Positions 1-12,491 are shown, counted from the stretch's first letter. The stretch: 64,000 bases of DNA from an uncultured Gemmatimonadota bacterium (GCA_902825965.1 CADEDA010000005.1:159637-223636); one strand, 5' to 3'. The notes: a model not told the origin generated them from the letters alone. Numbers and translations: made by a program.

Positions 1-3077
<3,077 letters not shown>

Positions 3078-3163
3078 CGGTTCTCCGGGGACGATGGACG
3101 TGGGGAACCTACGACGCGTGGAGTCCGCTTGTCCACGCTCGGGTGACCGCGCACATTGCCCTG

Positions 3164-5308
3164 ATGACGCGACGACTCCTGGTGCTGCTCTGCCTCCTCA
3201 CCTCACCGGCGCTCGCGCAGTCGCCGCGCCTCCTCCCGGCGCCGCGTGAGCTCATCCGCGCCGAGTCCCCGCTGCGGTTCCGCGCCACACTGACGTTCGG
3301 TGCGCTGGGCAACGCCGCGGACCGCAGTGCGGCGCGCGAGTTCATCGACAGCATGCGGGAGCGCGGCGTGCGGGCGGACCTCTCGACGACGGAGCGCGCG
3401 TGGCCGATCGAGATCCACCGCACGGGATCCTCGGGTGCGGCGCAGGTGCTCGCGGCGGCGATGACGGCGTTCGAACCCGCGATGGAGGCCGAAGGGTACG
3501 TGCTCATCGCCACCGAGCGCGGGGCGAACCTCGTCGCCGCCACGGACGCCGGGGTGTTCTACGGCCTGCAGACGCTCAAGCAATTGTTCACCGGTGCGGG
3601 GGAGCAGGTGCAGTTCACCCCGGCGGCGATCCGCGACTGGCCGGCGATGCGCTGGCGCGGCGTGCACGACGACCTCTCGCGCGGTCCGGTACCGACTCTC
3701 GAGTACCAGAAGCGGCAGATCCGGCTGCTCGCCTCGCTCAAGGTGAACGTGTTCTCGCCGTACTTCGAGCACACGCTCGCGTTCCGCAGCCATCCGCTGC
3801 TCGCACCGCCGGGCGGCGCGATGACCCGTGCCGACGTGCGCGAGCTGGTCGAGTACGCGCAGCGCTACCACGTGCTGATCATCCCCGAGCAGCAGACGTT
3901 CGGCCACCTGCATCACGCGCTCAAGTACGAGCTCTACGCGCCGCTCGCCGAGACGACACACGGCCACGTGCTCGCCCCGGGGCAGCCGGGCTCGTTGCAG
4001 TTCGTGCGCGAGACGGTCGCGGAGATCGACTCGTTGTTCCCGGGACCGTTCCTCCACCTCGGCGCGGACGAGACGTTCGAGCTGGGCAAGGGACAGACCA
4101 AGGCCCGCGTGGACTCGCTCACGATCGGCCCGGTGTACGTGCAGTACCTCAAGGACATCGAGGCCACGCTGCGCGCCAACCGCCTGGGCGAAGGCCGTCG
4201 CTTCCTCTTCTGGGGCGACATCGCGATGAACCACCCGAAGCTCGTCGCCGAGTTGCCGCGGGACATGATCGCGGTGGGCTGGGACTACGGGCAGCGCGAC
4301 AAGTTCGACAAGTACCTCAAGCCGTTCCGCGATGCGGGCATGGAGACCTGGATCGCGCCGGGGGTGAGCAACTGGAACCGCGTGTGGCCCAACTACGCCG
4401 CCGCGCTGCCCAACATCCAGGGCTTCGCGCGCGAGGGCCAGGCGGGCGGTGCGACCGGCATGCTGAACACGACGTGGGACGATAACGGCGACGCGATCTT
4501 CAACCAGGCCTGGTACGGACTGGCCTTCGGTGCCGCGGCCGCCTGGCAGCCCGGGGAGTCGAGCATCCCGCGCTTCCAGGACGCGTTCGGCCTGCAGTTC
4601 CACGGCGACACCACCGGCAAGCTGGACGCCGCGCAGCGCCACCTGACGGCGGCACACCAGGCGCTGCAGGAATCCAAGGCCGGCGACGGGTCGAGCTACC
4701 TGTTCTTCGTGGATCCGTTCACGGACGAGGGTGTGCTCGAGCTGCTGCGCCTCCGGCCGCATCTCGCCGCGGTGCGGGTGCAGGCCGAGTCGGCGCTGGT
4801 GCTCATCGCGCAGGCCCGGACCCAGCGGCACCTGCGCGAGCCCGACGTCCTGGATGCGATGGAGCTCGGCGCGCGCCGGCTCGACTGGACGGCGGCCAAG
4901 TTCCAGTTCGCGGACGAGATCGTCACCGCGTTCGTGAAGGCCACCGACCCCACGCGCACCGATGTGAGCTGGGTGGACCTGGCCGAGCTCTCGGGCATCA
5001 ACGGCCGGCTGCAGGACATGCGCGACGGCTATGTGCTCACACGCGAGCTGTTCGAACGTTCATGGCGTGCGGAGAATCGCCCGTACTGGCTGCAGAACAA
5101 CCTCGCGCGCTACGACGCGGAGATCGCGACCTGGGTGCAGCGGATCAACGCGATGGACCAGGCACGCCGGCGGTTCGCGCGGGAGCGGAAGCTCCCGACG
5201 GCGGAACAGCTGGGGATCCCTCGGGCGCTGCTGCCGGCGCCGGGAGGCTCCGGCGCTCCAGCGGGCGCAACGTCGGGACCGAATCGCCCGGGGCGCGCTC
5301 GACCCTGA
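3164..5308 (+). CDS. Glycoside hydrolase family 20 (beta-N-acetylhexosaminidase-like), exported
   Basis: A 714-residue protein. I chose the ATG at 3164 because it begins a typical signal peptide (hydrophobic LLVLLCLL, cleavage after about ALA-18); the frame stays open further upstream but without one. An N-terminal zincin-like GH20b domain covers about residues 30-155 and a TIM barrel about 165-450. The motif HLGADE carries the Asp302-Glu303 pair that in GH20 orients the substrate acetamido group and acts as acid/base. The C-terminal 250 residues are helical and of unknown role. GH20 enzymes release terminal N-acetylhexosamine from chitin, glycans or peptidoglycan fragments by substrate-assisted catalysis. 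The 3' end overlaps the convergent lipoprotein gene by 164 bases. Confidence 0.85.
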   Translation: MTRRLLVLLCLLTSPALAQSPRLLPAPRELIRAESPLRFRATLTFGALGNAADRSAAREFIDSMRERGVRADLSTTERAWPIEIHRTGSSGAAQVLAAAMTAFEPAMEAEGYVLIATERGANLVAATDAGVFYGLQTLKQLFTGAGEQVQFTPAAIRDWPAMRWRGVHDDLSRGPVPTLEYQKRQIRLLASLKVNVFSPYFEHTLAFRSHPLLAPPGGAMTRADVRELVEYAQRYHVLIIPEQQTFGHLHHALKYELYAPLAETTHGHVLAPGQPGSLQFVRETVAEIDSLFPGPFLHLGADETFELGKGQTKARVDSLTIGPVYVQYLKDIEATLRANRLGEGRRFLFWGDIAMNHPKLVAELPRDMIAVGWDYGQRDKFDKYLKPFRDAGMETWIAPGVSNWNRVWPNYAAALPNIQGFAREGQAGGATGMLNTTWDDNGDAIFNQAWYGLAFGAAAAWQPGESSIPRFQDAFGLQFHGDTTGKLDAAQRHLTAAHQALQESKAGDGSSYLFFVDPFTDEGVLELLRLRPHLAAVRVQAESALVLIAQARTQRHLREPDVLDAMELGARRLDWTAAKFQFADEIVTAFVKATDPTRTDVSWVDLAELSGINGRLQDMRDGYVLTRELFERSWRAENRPYWLQNNLARYDAEIATWVQRINAMDQARRRFARERKLPTAEQLGIPRALLPAPGGSGAPAGATSGPNRPGRARP

Positions 5309-5714
5309 AGACGGCGTTGTCCGGCGTGTATTGCCGATTCAGCAGCGAGGAGTCGATGCGGGCGGTCCGCAGGGTGAGCGCGGCGGGGATGATCTTCCCG
5401 CGCGTCTCGAACACCATGAGATAGAAGTGGTCCGAGGTCTCGATCCGCCGCGACATCTCCGGGAGCCAGGCGTCGCCCATGATCGCCGCGAGCGTCGACT
5501 CCTGCGCGCGCGGTCCCGCGATGTAGAGTCGGTCGAACGCGAAGGGCACCTCGATGAACACGCGCAGCGTGGCGGTGTCGCCGCGCGCGAGCGCCGCGGC
5601 GATGGCGTCGCGGAGATCGGACTCGGTCTTCTCGAGCCGGTTCGGCAGGCAGGCCGCGCTGAGACACAGCGCGACGGCGGACAGGGCGAGCGCGGGGGAC
5701 CGTCGACGGACCAT
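5145..5714 (-). CDS. Hypothetical lipoprotein
   Basis: A 189-residue protein of unknown function. The ATG at 5714 has GAGGACG upstream and begins a lipoprotein-like signal: positively charged MVRRR, a hydrophobic core, then Cys about residue 21 (LSAAC, a weak lipobox because position -3 is Ser). The mature part has mixed alpha/beta character and the last 50 residues are Pro/Ala/Ser-rich and probably disordered. No catalytic motif is recognisable. The coding end lies antisense to the last 164 bases of the GH20 gene, so one of the two 3' ends may be mispredicted or the genes truly overlap. The codon-position G+C pattern of the shared part should tell which. Confidence 0.6.
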   Translation of the reverse strand: MVRRRSPALALSAVALCLSAACLPNRLEKTESDLRDAIAAALARGDTATLRVFIEVPFAFDRLYIAGPRAQESTLAAIMGDAWLPEMSRRIETSDHFYLMVFETRGKIIPAALTLRTARIDSSLLNRQYTPDNAVFRVERAPGDSVPTLRPLERRSLPAPAAAPEGSPAVPPSGASAPARTAGVPGPSR

Positions 5715-5908
5715 CGGAACGTCCTCTGGGGTGCGTGACGGGGGGAACGCGTCCAATCTGCGTCCTGCGCCGCGGCGCGGCCAGCACGCGCGCCACTGGC
5801 GCGCCACGTCGGCGATCCCCGCACGGCGCCAACGCTCGCCCACGGCATGACGTAGCTTCTGGTTGCACCCGCAGTCGTCGTTTCCCACCCCCAGCCGAGA
5901 ACCACCGT

Positions 5909-8900
5909 ATGCGATTCCACCGGTATCTGTCGGCCGTCGCCGGCGCCGCGGCGTTGGTCGCCGCGCCCGTTGCCGCGCCCGTCGCCGCGCAGACGATCGA
6001 CCAGGCCGTCATCGACGGCTTGCGATGGCGCCAAGTCGGTCCCGCGAACATGTCGGGCCGCATCGCGGATGTCGAAGGCATCCCGCACCCGTCCAAGACC
6101 TTCTTCGTGGCCGCCGCTGCCGGCGGCGTGTGGAAGACGACGAACAACGGCGTGACCTTCCGCCCGGTGTTCGACAACTACGGCGTGGCCTCGCTCGGCG
6201 ACCTCGCGATCGCGCCGAGTGACACGAACATCCTGTACCTCGGCACCGGCGAGCCCAACTCGCGCAACTCCATCTCGCCGGGCGGCGGGGTGTTCAAGTC
6301 CGTCGACGGCGGTCTGACGTGGAAGTTCTCGGGCCTGAAGGAGACGCAGCACATCGGTCGCATCCAGGTCCATCCGACCAATCCCAACGTCGCGTGGGTC
6401 GCGGCGCTCGGCGCGGCCTGGGCGACGAACAAGGAGCGGGGGCTCTACAAGACCACGGACGGCGGCACCACCTGGCAGCTCAAGAAGTTCATCAACGACT
6501 CGACGGGCTTCGTGGACGTCGACCTCGACCCGCGCAACCCGGACGTGCTCTGGGCGACGAGCTACCAGCGCCTGCGCGGCCCCTACTTCCTCAGGTCCGG
6601 TGGCGCCGGGTCGGCGCTCTGGAAGTCCACCGACGGCGGTGAGACCTGGACCGAGGTGAAGGGAGGCGGGTTCCCGGCGACGATGAAGGGTCGCATGGAG
6701 ATCGCGATCGCCCCGTCCAACGGCGACATCATGTACGTGATGGTCGAGGCCGACAGCATGCCGAACCCCAAGCCGGCGGCCGGCAGCAAGGCGCAGACGC
6801 TGAACAGCGGCCTGTACCGCTCGGCGGACGGCGGGAAGACCTGGGAGCGCACCGCGCCCGACAACGTGCGGCCGTTCTACTACTCGCAGGTGCGCGTGCA
6901 TCCCAAGAACCCGGACCGCGTGTGGTTCTCGTCCACGCCGGTGAAGGTGTCAGACGAGGGCGGCAAGAACGCGCGCAATGCGACCGTGGGCCTGCATGTC
7001 GACCATCATGCGCACTGGATCGATCCGGTGGATCCGCAGCGCCACATCGTCGGCAACGACGGCGGCATCGGCATCTCCAACGACAACGGCGGCAACTACA
7101 TCTTCCCCAACACGTTCGCGATCGGGCAGTTCTACAACGTGTCGTACGACCTGGGCGTGCCGTACCGCGTGTGCGGCGGCCTCCAGGACAACGGCTCGTG
7201 GTGCGGCCCGAGCCGGCGCCGGCAGGGCGCGATCACCAACGCGATGTGGTTCACCATCGGCGGCGGCGACGGGTTCGTGACGGCGCAGGACCCGACCAAC
7301 CCGGACGTCGCGTACAGCGAGTCGCAGGGCGGCAACATGGGCCGCTACATCATCTCGGCCGGCCAGCGCACGGCGCTGCGCAAGCCGAACTACCGCGACA
7401 CGTACATGATGTGGGAGGACAGCATCATGAACGTGCGCGGCGACACGATGGTGAAGCCGACGCCGGCGCAGGCCAAGCTGATCGGGGAGCTCCGCGCGCG
7501 GCAGCGGGCCGATTCCATCGGCCTCACGCTGCGCTGGAACTGGAACACGCCGTTCTTCATCTCCGCGCACAACAACAAGGTCCTGTACATGGGATCGAAC
7601 CGCGTGATGAAGAGCGTCAAGCAGGGCGACGAGATGTTCCCCATCTCGGACGACCTCTCGTACGCGGACACCATGAAGATCCGCGTCTCGACGCGGACCA
7701 CCGGCGGCATCACCATCGACGCGACCGGCGCGGAGACCTTCGGCACGATCGTCTCGCTCAACGAATCGACGATCCGCCCCGGCTACCTCTACGCCGGCAC
7801 CGATGACGGACGGCTGTGGATGACCGCGAACGACGGCGGCGCGTGGACGGAGCTCACGGCCAATGTGAAGGGGGTGCCGGCCGGCACCTACGTGTCGCGC
7901 ATCGAGCCCTCGCACCACGACCTCAACACGTTCTACGTGAGCTACGACAACCATCGTCGTGGCGACTTCACGCCGTACCTGTTCGTGACCAACGACGCCG
8001 GCCGCAGCTTCCGCTCGCTGGCGGGGGGCCTGCCCAAGGGCGGCCCGGACTTCGTGCACGTGGTGCGCGAGGACTGGAAGAACCCCGACCTGCTGTTCGT
8101 CGGCACCGACGTGGGCGCCTACGTGTCGGGCGACCGCGGGGCCAGCTGGCAGAAGTTCATGACCGGCCTGCCGAACGTGCCGGTGCACGACCTGCAGATC
8201 CATCCGCGGGACGCGGAGCTGATCGCCGGCACGCATGGCCGGTCGATCATGATCGTCGACATCGCGCCGCTGCAGCAGATGACGAAGACCGTGGCCGCGA
8301 TGCCGGCCTACCTCTTCGCGCCGCGGGTGGCGATGCAGTGGGGCGAAGCGCCGGTGGGTGGCGAGAGCACGGGCCACCAGCTGTTCCAGGCGCCGAGTCC
8401 ACAGTACGGCGCGGACATCTGGTACCGGCTGACGAAGGCCGGCGGTCCCACGCGCATCGTGATCCAGGATGCGAAGGGCGACACGCTGCAGACGCTCACC
8501 GGCTTGGGCAGTGCGGGCGTGCATCGTGTGACCTGGGGCTATCAGGGACGGCCTGCCCCGCGCGCCGCACTCAAGGGCGCGGCACTGCGTGACTCGATCC
8601 TGCAGGCGCGCCGGATGGTGGCGGCGTTCGATTCGATCGAGAAGGCCGGCACGGTGCCGAAGCCGGCGCTCGACCAGATCCGTCGTGCGATGGAAGGCGG
8701 CGCGCAGGGCCAGCAGGCGTTGGCCCGCATGTTCGGCTTCGGCGGTGGCGGCGGCGGTGGTGGTGGCGGTGGATTCGGCGGCGGCGCCGGCCCGCAGCGC
8801 TGGGTCGAGCGGCCCGGTGAATCGGCTCCGACCCCGGCGGCGGGTGCCGGTGGTCGCGGGGCCGGAGGCGCAGGCGGTGGTGCGGCGGGCGGTGCGGGTG

Positions 8901-9181
8901 GCCCGGGTGCCGCGATGGGCCTCGATCAGTCTCAGCTGTTCGACATCATGCGCGCCGTGGGCGTGACGCAGGGCGGCGGCGGTGGTGGCGGCGGATTCGG
9001 TGGGGGTGGTGCGGGGGCGGTGGAGCCGGGCGACTACCTCGTGTCGATGACCGTCGACGGGCAGACCTACAAGCAGACGCTGCGCGTGGAACGGCGCGCG
9101 GGCGGCGGCGCGAGCGGCTTCCCCTTCGAAGTCGAGGAGATGATGAAGGCATACGAGCGCTGGATGCGCGACCGCCACTAG
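5909..9181 (+). CDS. Exported BNR/Asp-box beta-propeller protein (VPS10/sialidase-like fold)
   Basis: A 1,090-residue protein. The ATG at 5909 starts a signal peptide ending near residue 28 (VAAQ). The body holds many Asp-boxes of the form S/T-x-D-G-G-x-T-W (SVDGGLTW, TTDGGTTW, STDGGETW, SADGGKTW), the hallmark of BNR beta-propellers as in sialidases, VPS10 and photosystem II assembly factors. Homologues are often labelled glycosyl hydrolase, but I see no defined catalytic set. After the propellers the C-terminal third has two glycine-rich tracts (around residues 943-965 and 1018-1035) flanking a short Ala/Gly linker, ending in a small beta domain. A strong hairpin terminator follows the stop. 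Probably periplasmic or surface-exposed; function unknown. Confidence 0.85.
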   Translation: MRFHRYLSAVAGAAALVAAPVAAPVAAQTIDQAVIDGLRWRQVGPANMSGRIADVEGIPHPSKTFFVAAAAGGVWKTTNNGVTFRPVFDNYGVASLGDLAIAPSDTNILYLGTGEPNSRNSISPGGGVFKSVDGGLTWKFSGLKETQHIGRIQVHPTNPNVAWVAALGAAWATNKERGLYKTTDGGTTWQLKKFINDSTGFVDVDLDPRNPDVLWATSYQRLRGPYFLRSGGAGSALWKSTDGGETWTEVKGGGFPATMKGRMEIAIAPSNGDIMYVMVEADSMPNPKPAAGSKAQTLNSGLYRSADGGKTWERTAPDNVRPFYYSQVRVHPKNPDRVWFSSTPVKVSDEGGKNARNATVGLHVDHHAHWIDPVDPQRHIVGNDGGIGISNDNGGNYIFPNTFAIGQFYNVSYDLGVPYRVCGGLQDNGSWCGPSRRRQGAITNAMWFTIGGGDGFVTAQDPTNPDVAYSESQGGNMGRYIISAGQRTALRKPNYRDTYMMWEDSIMNVRGDTMVKPTPAQAKLIGELRARQRADSIGLTLRWNWNTPFFISAHNNKVLYMGSNRVMKSVKQGDEMFPISDDLSYADTMKIRVSTRTTGGITIDATGAETFGTIVSLNESTIRPGYLYAGTDDGRLWMTANDGGAWTELTANVKGVPAGTYVSRIEPSHHDLNTFYVSYDNHRRGDFTPYLFVTNDAGRSFRSLAGGLPKGGPDFVHVVREDWKNPDLLFVGTDVGAYVSGDRGASWQKFMTGLPNVPVHDLQIHPRDAELIAGTHGRSIMIVDIAPLQQMTKTVAAMPAYLFAPRVAMQWGEAPVGGESTGHQLFQAPSPQYGADIWYRLTKAGGPTRIVIQDAKGDTLQTLTGLGSAGVHRVTWGYQGRPAPRAALKGAALRDSILQARRMVAAFDSIEKAGTVPKPALDQIRRAMEGGAQGQQALARMFGFGGGGGGGGGGGFGGGAGPQRWVERPGESAPTPAAGAGGRGAGGAGGGAAGGAGGPGAAMGLDQSQLFDIMRAVGVTQGGGGGGGGFGGGGAGAVEPGDYLVSMTVDGQTYKQTLRVERRAGGGASGFPFEVEEMMKAYERWMRDRH

Positions 9182-9209
9182 TCGCGCACGCAGCCGCAGC
9201 ACCACACGG

Positions 9210-9243
9210 CACCCGGATCGGACGACGTTGTCCGATCCGGGTG
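9210..9243 (+). terminator. Hairpin terminator after the BNR propeller gene
   Basis: A perfect 14-base-pair G+C-rich stem (9210-9223 pairing with 9230-9243) with a 6-base loop lies 28 bases after the stop codon. A short T-containing tract follows, without a long T run. Confidence 0.75.
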
Positions 9244-9334
9244 TTCGTCTTCCGGGACCCGGAGTCCTTGCGCACCTGCCGCCAAGCCCGGGCGGCACCG
9301 CTAGTCCGGTCGCGACGGGACTGTAGTTTGCAGC

Positions 9335-11053
9335 ATGCCCAATCGCAGCCAGTCCTTCCTGCTCGCCGCCGCAGGTGCCGCCGTCCTCGGCTGGTGGTCG
9401 ACCGCCACGCCGACGCCGCTGCCGCTCGACGCGCCGGCCGCCGAGTTCTCCGCTGCGCGCGCGATGGTGGACATCCGCGCCATCGCCAGTGTGCCGCACG
9501 CCACCGGGAGTCCGGCATTGGCCGAGGCGCGCCGGCACCTCGGCACACGCCTCTCGGCGCTCGGCTTCAGCTGGCGGGAGACCACCTTTCCCGTCCCACC
9601 ACGGGCGGCGGCACGCTTGCGCCGCATGGGTGGCGACTCCGTGCCCACGGGGGTGAATCTCGTGGCATGGCGACGGGGCGCCGACACCCTCGCGCCGGCC
9701 GTCGGCCTCATGGCGCACTACGACGGCGTGGTGGGCTCTCCCGCCGCAGCGGACGACGCGTTCGGCGTGGCGGCGGCCCTCGAGATCGCACGCGCGATCC
9801 CGCGCGAGTCGCAACGGCGCGACCTCGTCCTGATCTTCACCGACGCCGAGGAGATCGGCCTCTCGGGTGCGGAAGCCTTCTTCGCCGCGGACAGCACGGC
9901 CGATCCGCTCGCCGCCCGGCTGGGCGTGCTCATCAACCTCGAGTCACGCGGCGGCAGCGGTCGCGCGATGATGTTCCAGACCGATGCCGCGAACGGGGGG
10001 CTGATGCGCCTGTACCGCGACGTCGTGCACGACCCCGCGGCGAACTCCGTGGCGGTGAGCATCTACGAACGCCTGCCCAACAACACCGACTTCACGCCGG
10101 CGCTTGCGCGCGGCGTACGCGGCTACAACATCGCGAACCTCGGCGATGCCCGGCTCTACCACTCACCGCTGGCCACGCCCGACGCGGTGGACGCGGGCAC
10201 CGTACAACACCTGGGGGCGCAGGCACTCGATCTCACCCGCGCACTCGTCACCGCCGACACGCTGCCGGCCGCCGCGACCGCTGCGGTGTTCAGCGACATC
10301 CTCGGCGTGCTGATGATCAGCTACGCCCCGGCCACCGGATGGATCCTGCTCGCCGTCGCGGCGACACTGCTCGGCTTCGCTGCCTACCACCGCCGGTTCG
10401 ACTGGTCGGTCCGTTCGGCCGCGGGCGCGGCGTTCGACGGCGTCGCGGCCTGCGTGGTCGCGGGCCTGCTGCTGTTCGCCGTCAACCTGCTCTCGCTCAC
10501 CGACCTGCGCCCCGAAGCGGCCTACTATGACCGGCTCGCCGCGTTGCCGCGCCTCGAGTGGCAAGCGGGCTGTCTGGTGCTGGCGACCGTGCTCGCGTCA
10601 TCGGCGACCTGGGCGCGCAGCGACGCGAGCCGCGCGCTCGGGGCCGGCGTCCTCAGCCTCGTGTTGGGCACGGTGACGCAGATGGTGCTCCCCGGTGGCG
10701 GTCCGCTGTTCAGCTGGCCCCTGCTCGCGGCAGCACTGTCGTTCTTCGTGCAGAGCGTGGCGGCGCCGGACTCCGGTGCCGCGCGGCTCGTCTCGACCGT
10801 GATCGCCGCGATCGGGCTGGCGTGGCTGGGCGGATTCGCACACTTCCTGCTGCTGGGTGTGGGTGCGGACCTGCCGTCGGCGATCGTCGCGCTGCTCATC
10901 CCCGCGCTCGCGCTGCTGGCGCCCATCATGCCCCAGTGGTCGCGCCCGCGCACGTTGACGGCGTCGGCGGCGCTCGTCGTCGCAGCGGTTGGGCTCGCGT
11001 TGTGGGTGCGACTCGATGCCGTGGCCGACAGTGTGGCGGTGTACGCCCGATGA
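9335..11053 (+). CDS. M28 family metallopeptidase with C-terminal membrane domain
   Basis: A 572-residue protein. An N-terminal hydrophobic segment (residues 8-25) acts as signal or anchor. The peptidase domain carries M28 co-catalytic zinc motifs: MAHYDG (His128), a DDAFG motif with the bridging Asp, DAEEIG with the catalytic and ligand Glu, and a later Asp and His in the domain. From about residue 320 onward come eight or so hydrophobic segments, the architecture of membrane M28 enzymes such as the ERMP1/Pff1 and YwaD-related types. It likely cleaves amino-terminal residues from peptides at the cell envelope, with the zinc domain outside the membrane. It sits alone between the BNR gene terminator and a sugar kinase. 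Confidence 0.88.
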   Translation: MPNRSQSFLLAAAGAAVLGWWSTATPTPLPLDAPAAEFSAARAMVDIRAIASVPHATGSPALAEARRHLGTRLSALGFSWRETTFPVPPRAAARLRRMGGDSVPTGVNLVAWRRGADTLAPAVGLMAHYDGVVGSPAAADDAFGVAAALEIARAIPRESQRRDLVLIFTDAEEIGLSGAEAFFAADSTADPLAARLGVLINLESRGGSGRAMMFQTDAANGGLMRLYRDVVHDPAANSVAVSIYERLPNNTDFTPALARGVRGYNIANLGDARLYHSPLATPDAVDAGTVQHLGAQALDLTRALVTADTLPAAATAAVFSDILGVLMISYAPATGWILLAVAATLLGFAAYHRRFDWSVRSAAGAAFDGVAACVVAGLLLFAVNLLSLTDLRPEAAYYDRLAALPRLEWQAGCLVLATVLASSATWARSDASRALGAGVLSLVLGTVTQMVLPGGGPLFSWPLLAAALSFFVQSVAAPDSGAARLVSTVIAAIGLAWLGGFAHFLLLGVGADLPSAIVALLIPALALLAPIMPQWSRPRTLTASAALVVAAVGLALWVRLDAVADSVAVYAR

Positions 11054-11134
11054 AGCCGATCCGTCAGCGCGGCGCCGCATCCGCATCATGACCAGCAACC
11101 TGGACGGCGCGACCATGTGCTCCGCGGCGATCCC

Positions 11135-12079
11135 ATGACCGGCCGCCCGTCCCAACCCGTCCGCCCCGCGCGCAGCTCGCGGCGATCGCAGAAGGTCGTC
11201 CAGCTCAAGCCGGTCATCGTGAGCGTCGGCGAGATCCTCTGGGACCGCTTCCCCAAGGAGGCGCAGCTGAGCGGCGCACCGGCGAACGTCGCGATCCATG
11301 CGGCCGCGCTCGGCGCGGAGTCGTGGCTGGTGAGTGCGGTCGGGAACGACTCGCTCGGCAACATGGCGTACAACCGGCTCGACGAGGCGGGAGTGCACCG
11401 CGCGACGGTGCCGCAGATCCGCTCGTACCACACCGGCACCGTGCTCATGAAGCCCGATGCGAAGGGCACGATGAAGTACGACTTCGCCGAGAACGTCGCG
11501 TGGGACCACATGAGCTGGTCGCCGCAGGTCGAGCGGGTGGTGAAGCGCGCCGAGGCACTGAGCTTCGGGACCCTCGCGCAACGCACCCTGCAGTCGCGCG
11601 ACACCGTGCGGCACGCGGCGGGGGCGACGCCCCCGCGGGCCTGGCGACTGTTCGACGTGAACCTACGCCAGGATTTCTACGATTCGGAGACCATCCGGAC
11701 CTCGCTGACGCTCGCGAACGCGGTCAAGATGAACGAACGCGAGCTCCCCGAGGTCGCGCGCCGCTGCGGCGTGCGCGGTGCGACCGATGCCGACGTGCTG
11801 CTCGCCCTCTGCGACAAGTTCGCGTTGCGACTCGCCGTGCTCACACGCGGCACACGGGGCGCCCTGCTCCGCTCGCACACCCTCGCGGTGGAGGTCTCGG
11901 CGCCGCAGCTGCCCGTGGTCGATTTCGTCGGGTCGGGCGAGGCGTTCACGGCCGCACTCTTGGTGGGGCTGGTCGAGGGCCTCTCCTTGGACCAGGTGGG
12001 GACGAAGGCCTGCGCGCTCGCGGCCTACGTGCGTTCGCAGCCGCCGGCCACGCCCCCCATCCCGCCCGAGTACCGCTGA
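11135..12079 (+). CDS. PfkB-family carbohydrate kinase with GSGE in place of GAGD
   Basis: A 314-residue protein; the ATG at 11135 is preferred, an in-frame alternative lies at 11117. The N-terminal ribokinase-fold signature is present (VSVGEILWD, then LSGAPANVA for the usual GGAPANVA). Family members phosphorylate fructose, ribose, nucleosides or similar sugars using ATP. The C-terminal signature normally reads DTxGAGDxF, where the Asp is the catalytic base; here it reads DFVGSGEAF, so the base is Glu269 and the oxyanion-hole region contains Ser. The rest of the fold looks complete. It could be an active enzyme with altered rate, or a non-catalytic sugar-binding relative. No clear operon partner is adjacent, so the substrate cannot be inferred from context. 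Confidence 0.8.
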   Translation: MTGRPSQPVRPARSSRRSQKVVQLKPVIVSVGEILWDRFPKEAQLSGAPANVAIHAAALGAESWLVSAVGNDSLGNMAYNRLDEAGVHRATVPQIRSYHTGTVLMKPDAKGTMKYDFAENVAWDHMSWSPQVERVVKRAEALSFGTLAQRTLQSRDTVRHAAGATPPRAWRLFDVNLRQDFYDSETIRTSLTLANAVKMNERELPEVARRCGVRGATDADVLLALCDKFALRLAVLTRGTRGALLRSHTLAVEVSAPQLPVVDFVGSGEAFTAALLVGLVEGLSLDQVGTKACALAAYVRSQPPATPPIPPEYR

Positions 12080-12120
12080 CCGGAACGCTCTCCTTGACGG
12101 CTTAGGAGAGACTCGCCATT

Positions 12121-12145
12121 GTTCTCCTATCCCGCTTAGGAGAAC
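12121..12145 (+). promoter_or_regulatory. Perfect palindrome, likely PadR operator
   Basis: GTTCTCCTA at 12121-12129 and its exact reverse complement TAGGAGAAC at 12137-12145 are separated by 7 bases. The right arm also contains the ribosome site of the PadR gene that begins 2 bases later. A further copy of the half-site (GCTTAGGAGA) lies at 12100-12109, just after a TTGACG -35-like element at 12094-12099. This layout suits autorepression; the PadR link is inferred from position. Confidence 0.7.
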
Positions 12146-12147
12146 GT

Positions 12148-12489
12148 GTGGCCACGCAAGCCGAACTGCTGCCCGGCAACCTCGACCTCGTCATCCTCAA
12201 GGCCATCTCGCTCGGTGACGTCCACGGCTACGGCGTGCTGTTGCGCATCGAACAGATCTCCCACGGTGCGATCCTCGTGCAGCAGGGTGCGCTGTATCCG
12301 GCCCTCTACCGGCTCGAGCACCGGGGGCTGATCAGCAGCACCTGGGGCACATCCGAGAACAACCGCCGCGCCAAGTACTATCGGCTCACCGCCCTCGGCG
12401 AACGCGAGTTCCGGCAGCAGCGGACGAGCTGGACGCGGCTCGCCGACGCGATCGCCCTCGCCCTCACGGCAACGCCGCAGGAAGTCTGA
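12148..12489 (+). CDS. PadR-family transcriptional regulator
   Basis: A 113-residue winged-helix protein, typical PadR length. Recognisable motifs are the opening LDLVILKAI, GYGVLLRIE, QGALYPALYRLE with the recognition helix, and the wing NNRRAKYYRLT. PadR dimers repress neighbouring genes and respond to small ligands. The start is GTG at 12148; another GTG at 12146 is out of frame. The gene ends 2 bases before the large permease gene, a pairing that is very common in Acidobacteria and Gemmatimonadota. The palindrome covering its ribosome site suggests it controls its own operon. Confidence 0.9.
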   Translation: MATQAELLPGNLDLVILKAISLGDVHGYGVLLRIEQISHGAILVQQGALYPALYRLEHRGLISSTWGTSENNRRAKYYRLTALGEREFRQQRTSWTRLADAIALALTATPQEV

Positions 12490-12491
12490 GC

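Noticed and set aside
6950..9814. A 954-codon open frame on the minus strand
   Set aside because: It lies antisense to the BNR propeller and M28 genes, is extremely Arg/His/Ala-rich without any domain pattern, and follows the G+C-driven lack of stops.
12146..12150. GTG at 12146 as the padR start
   Set aside because: It is out of frame with the conserved PadR sequence; GTG at 12148 is in frame.
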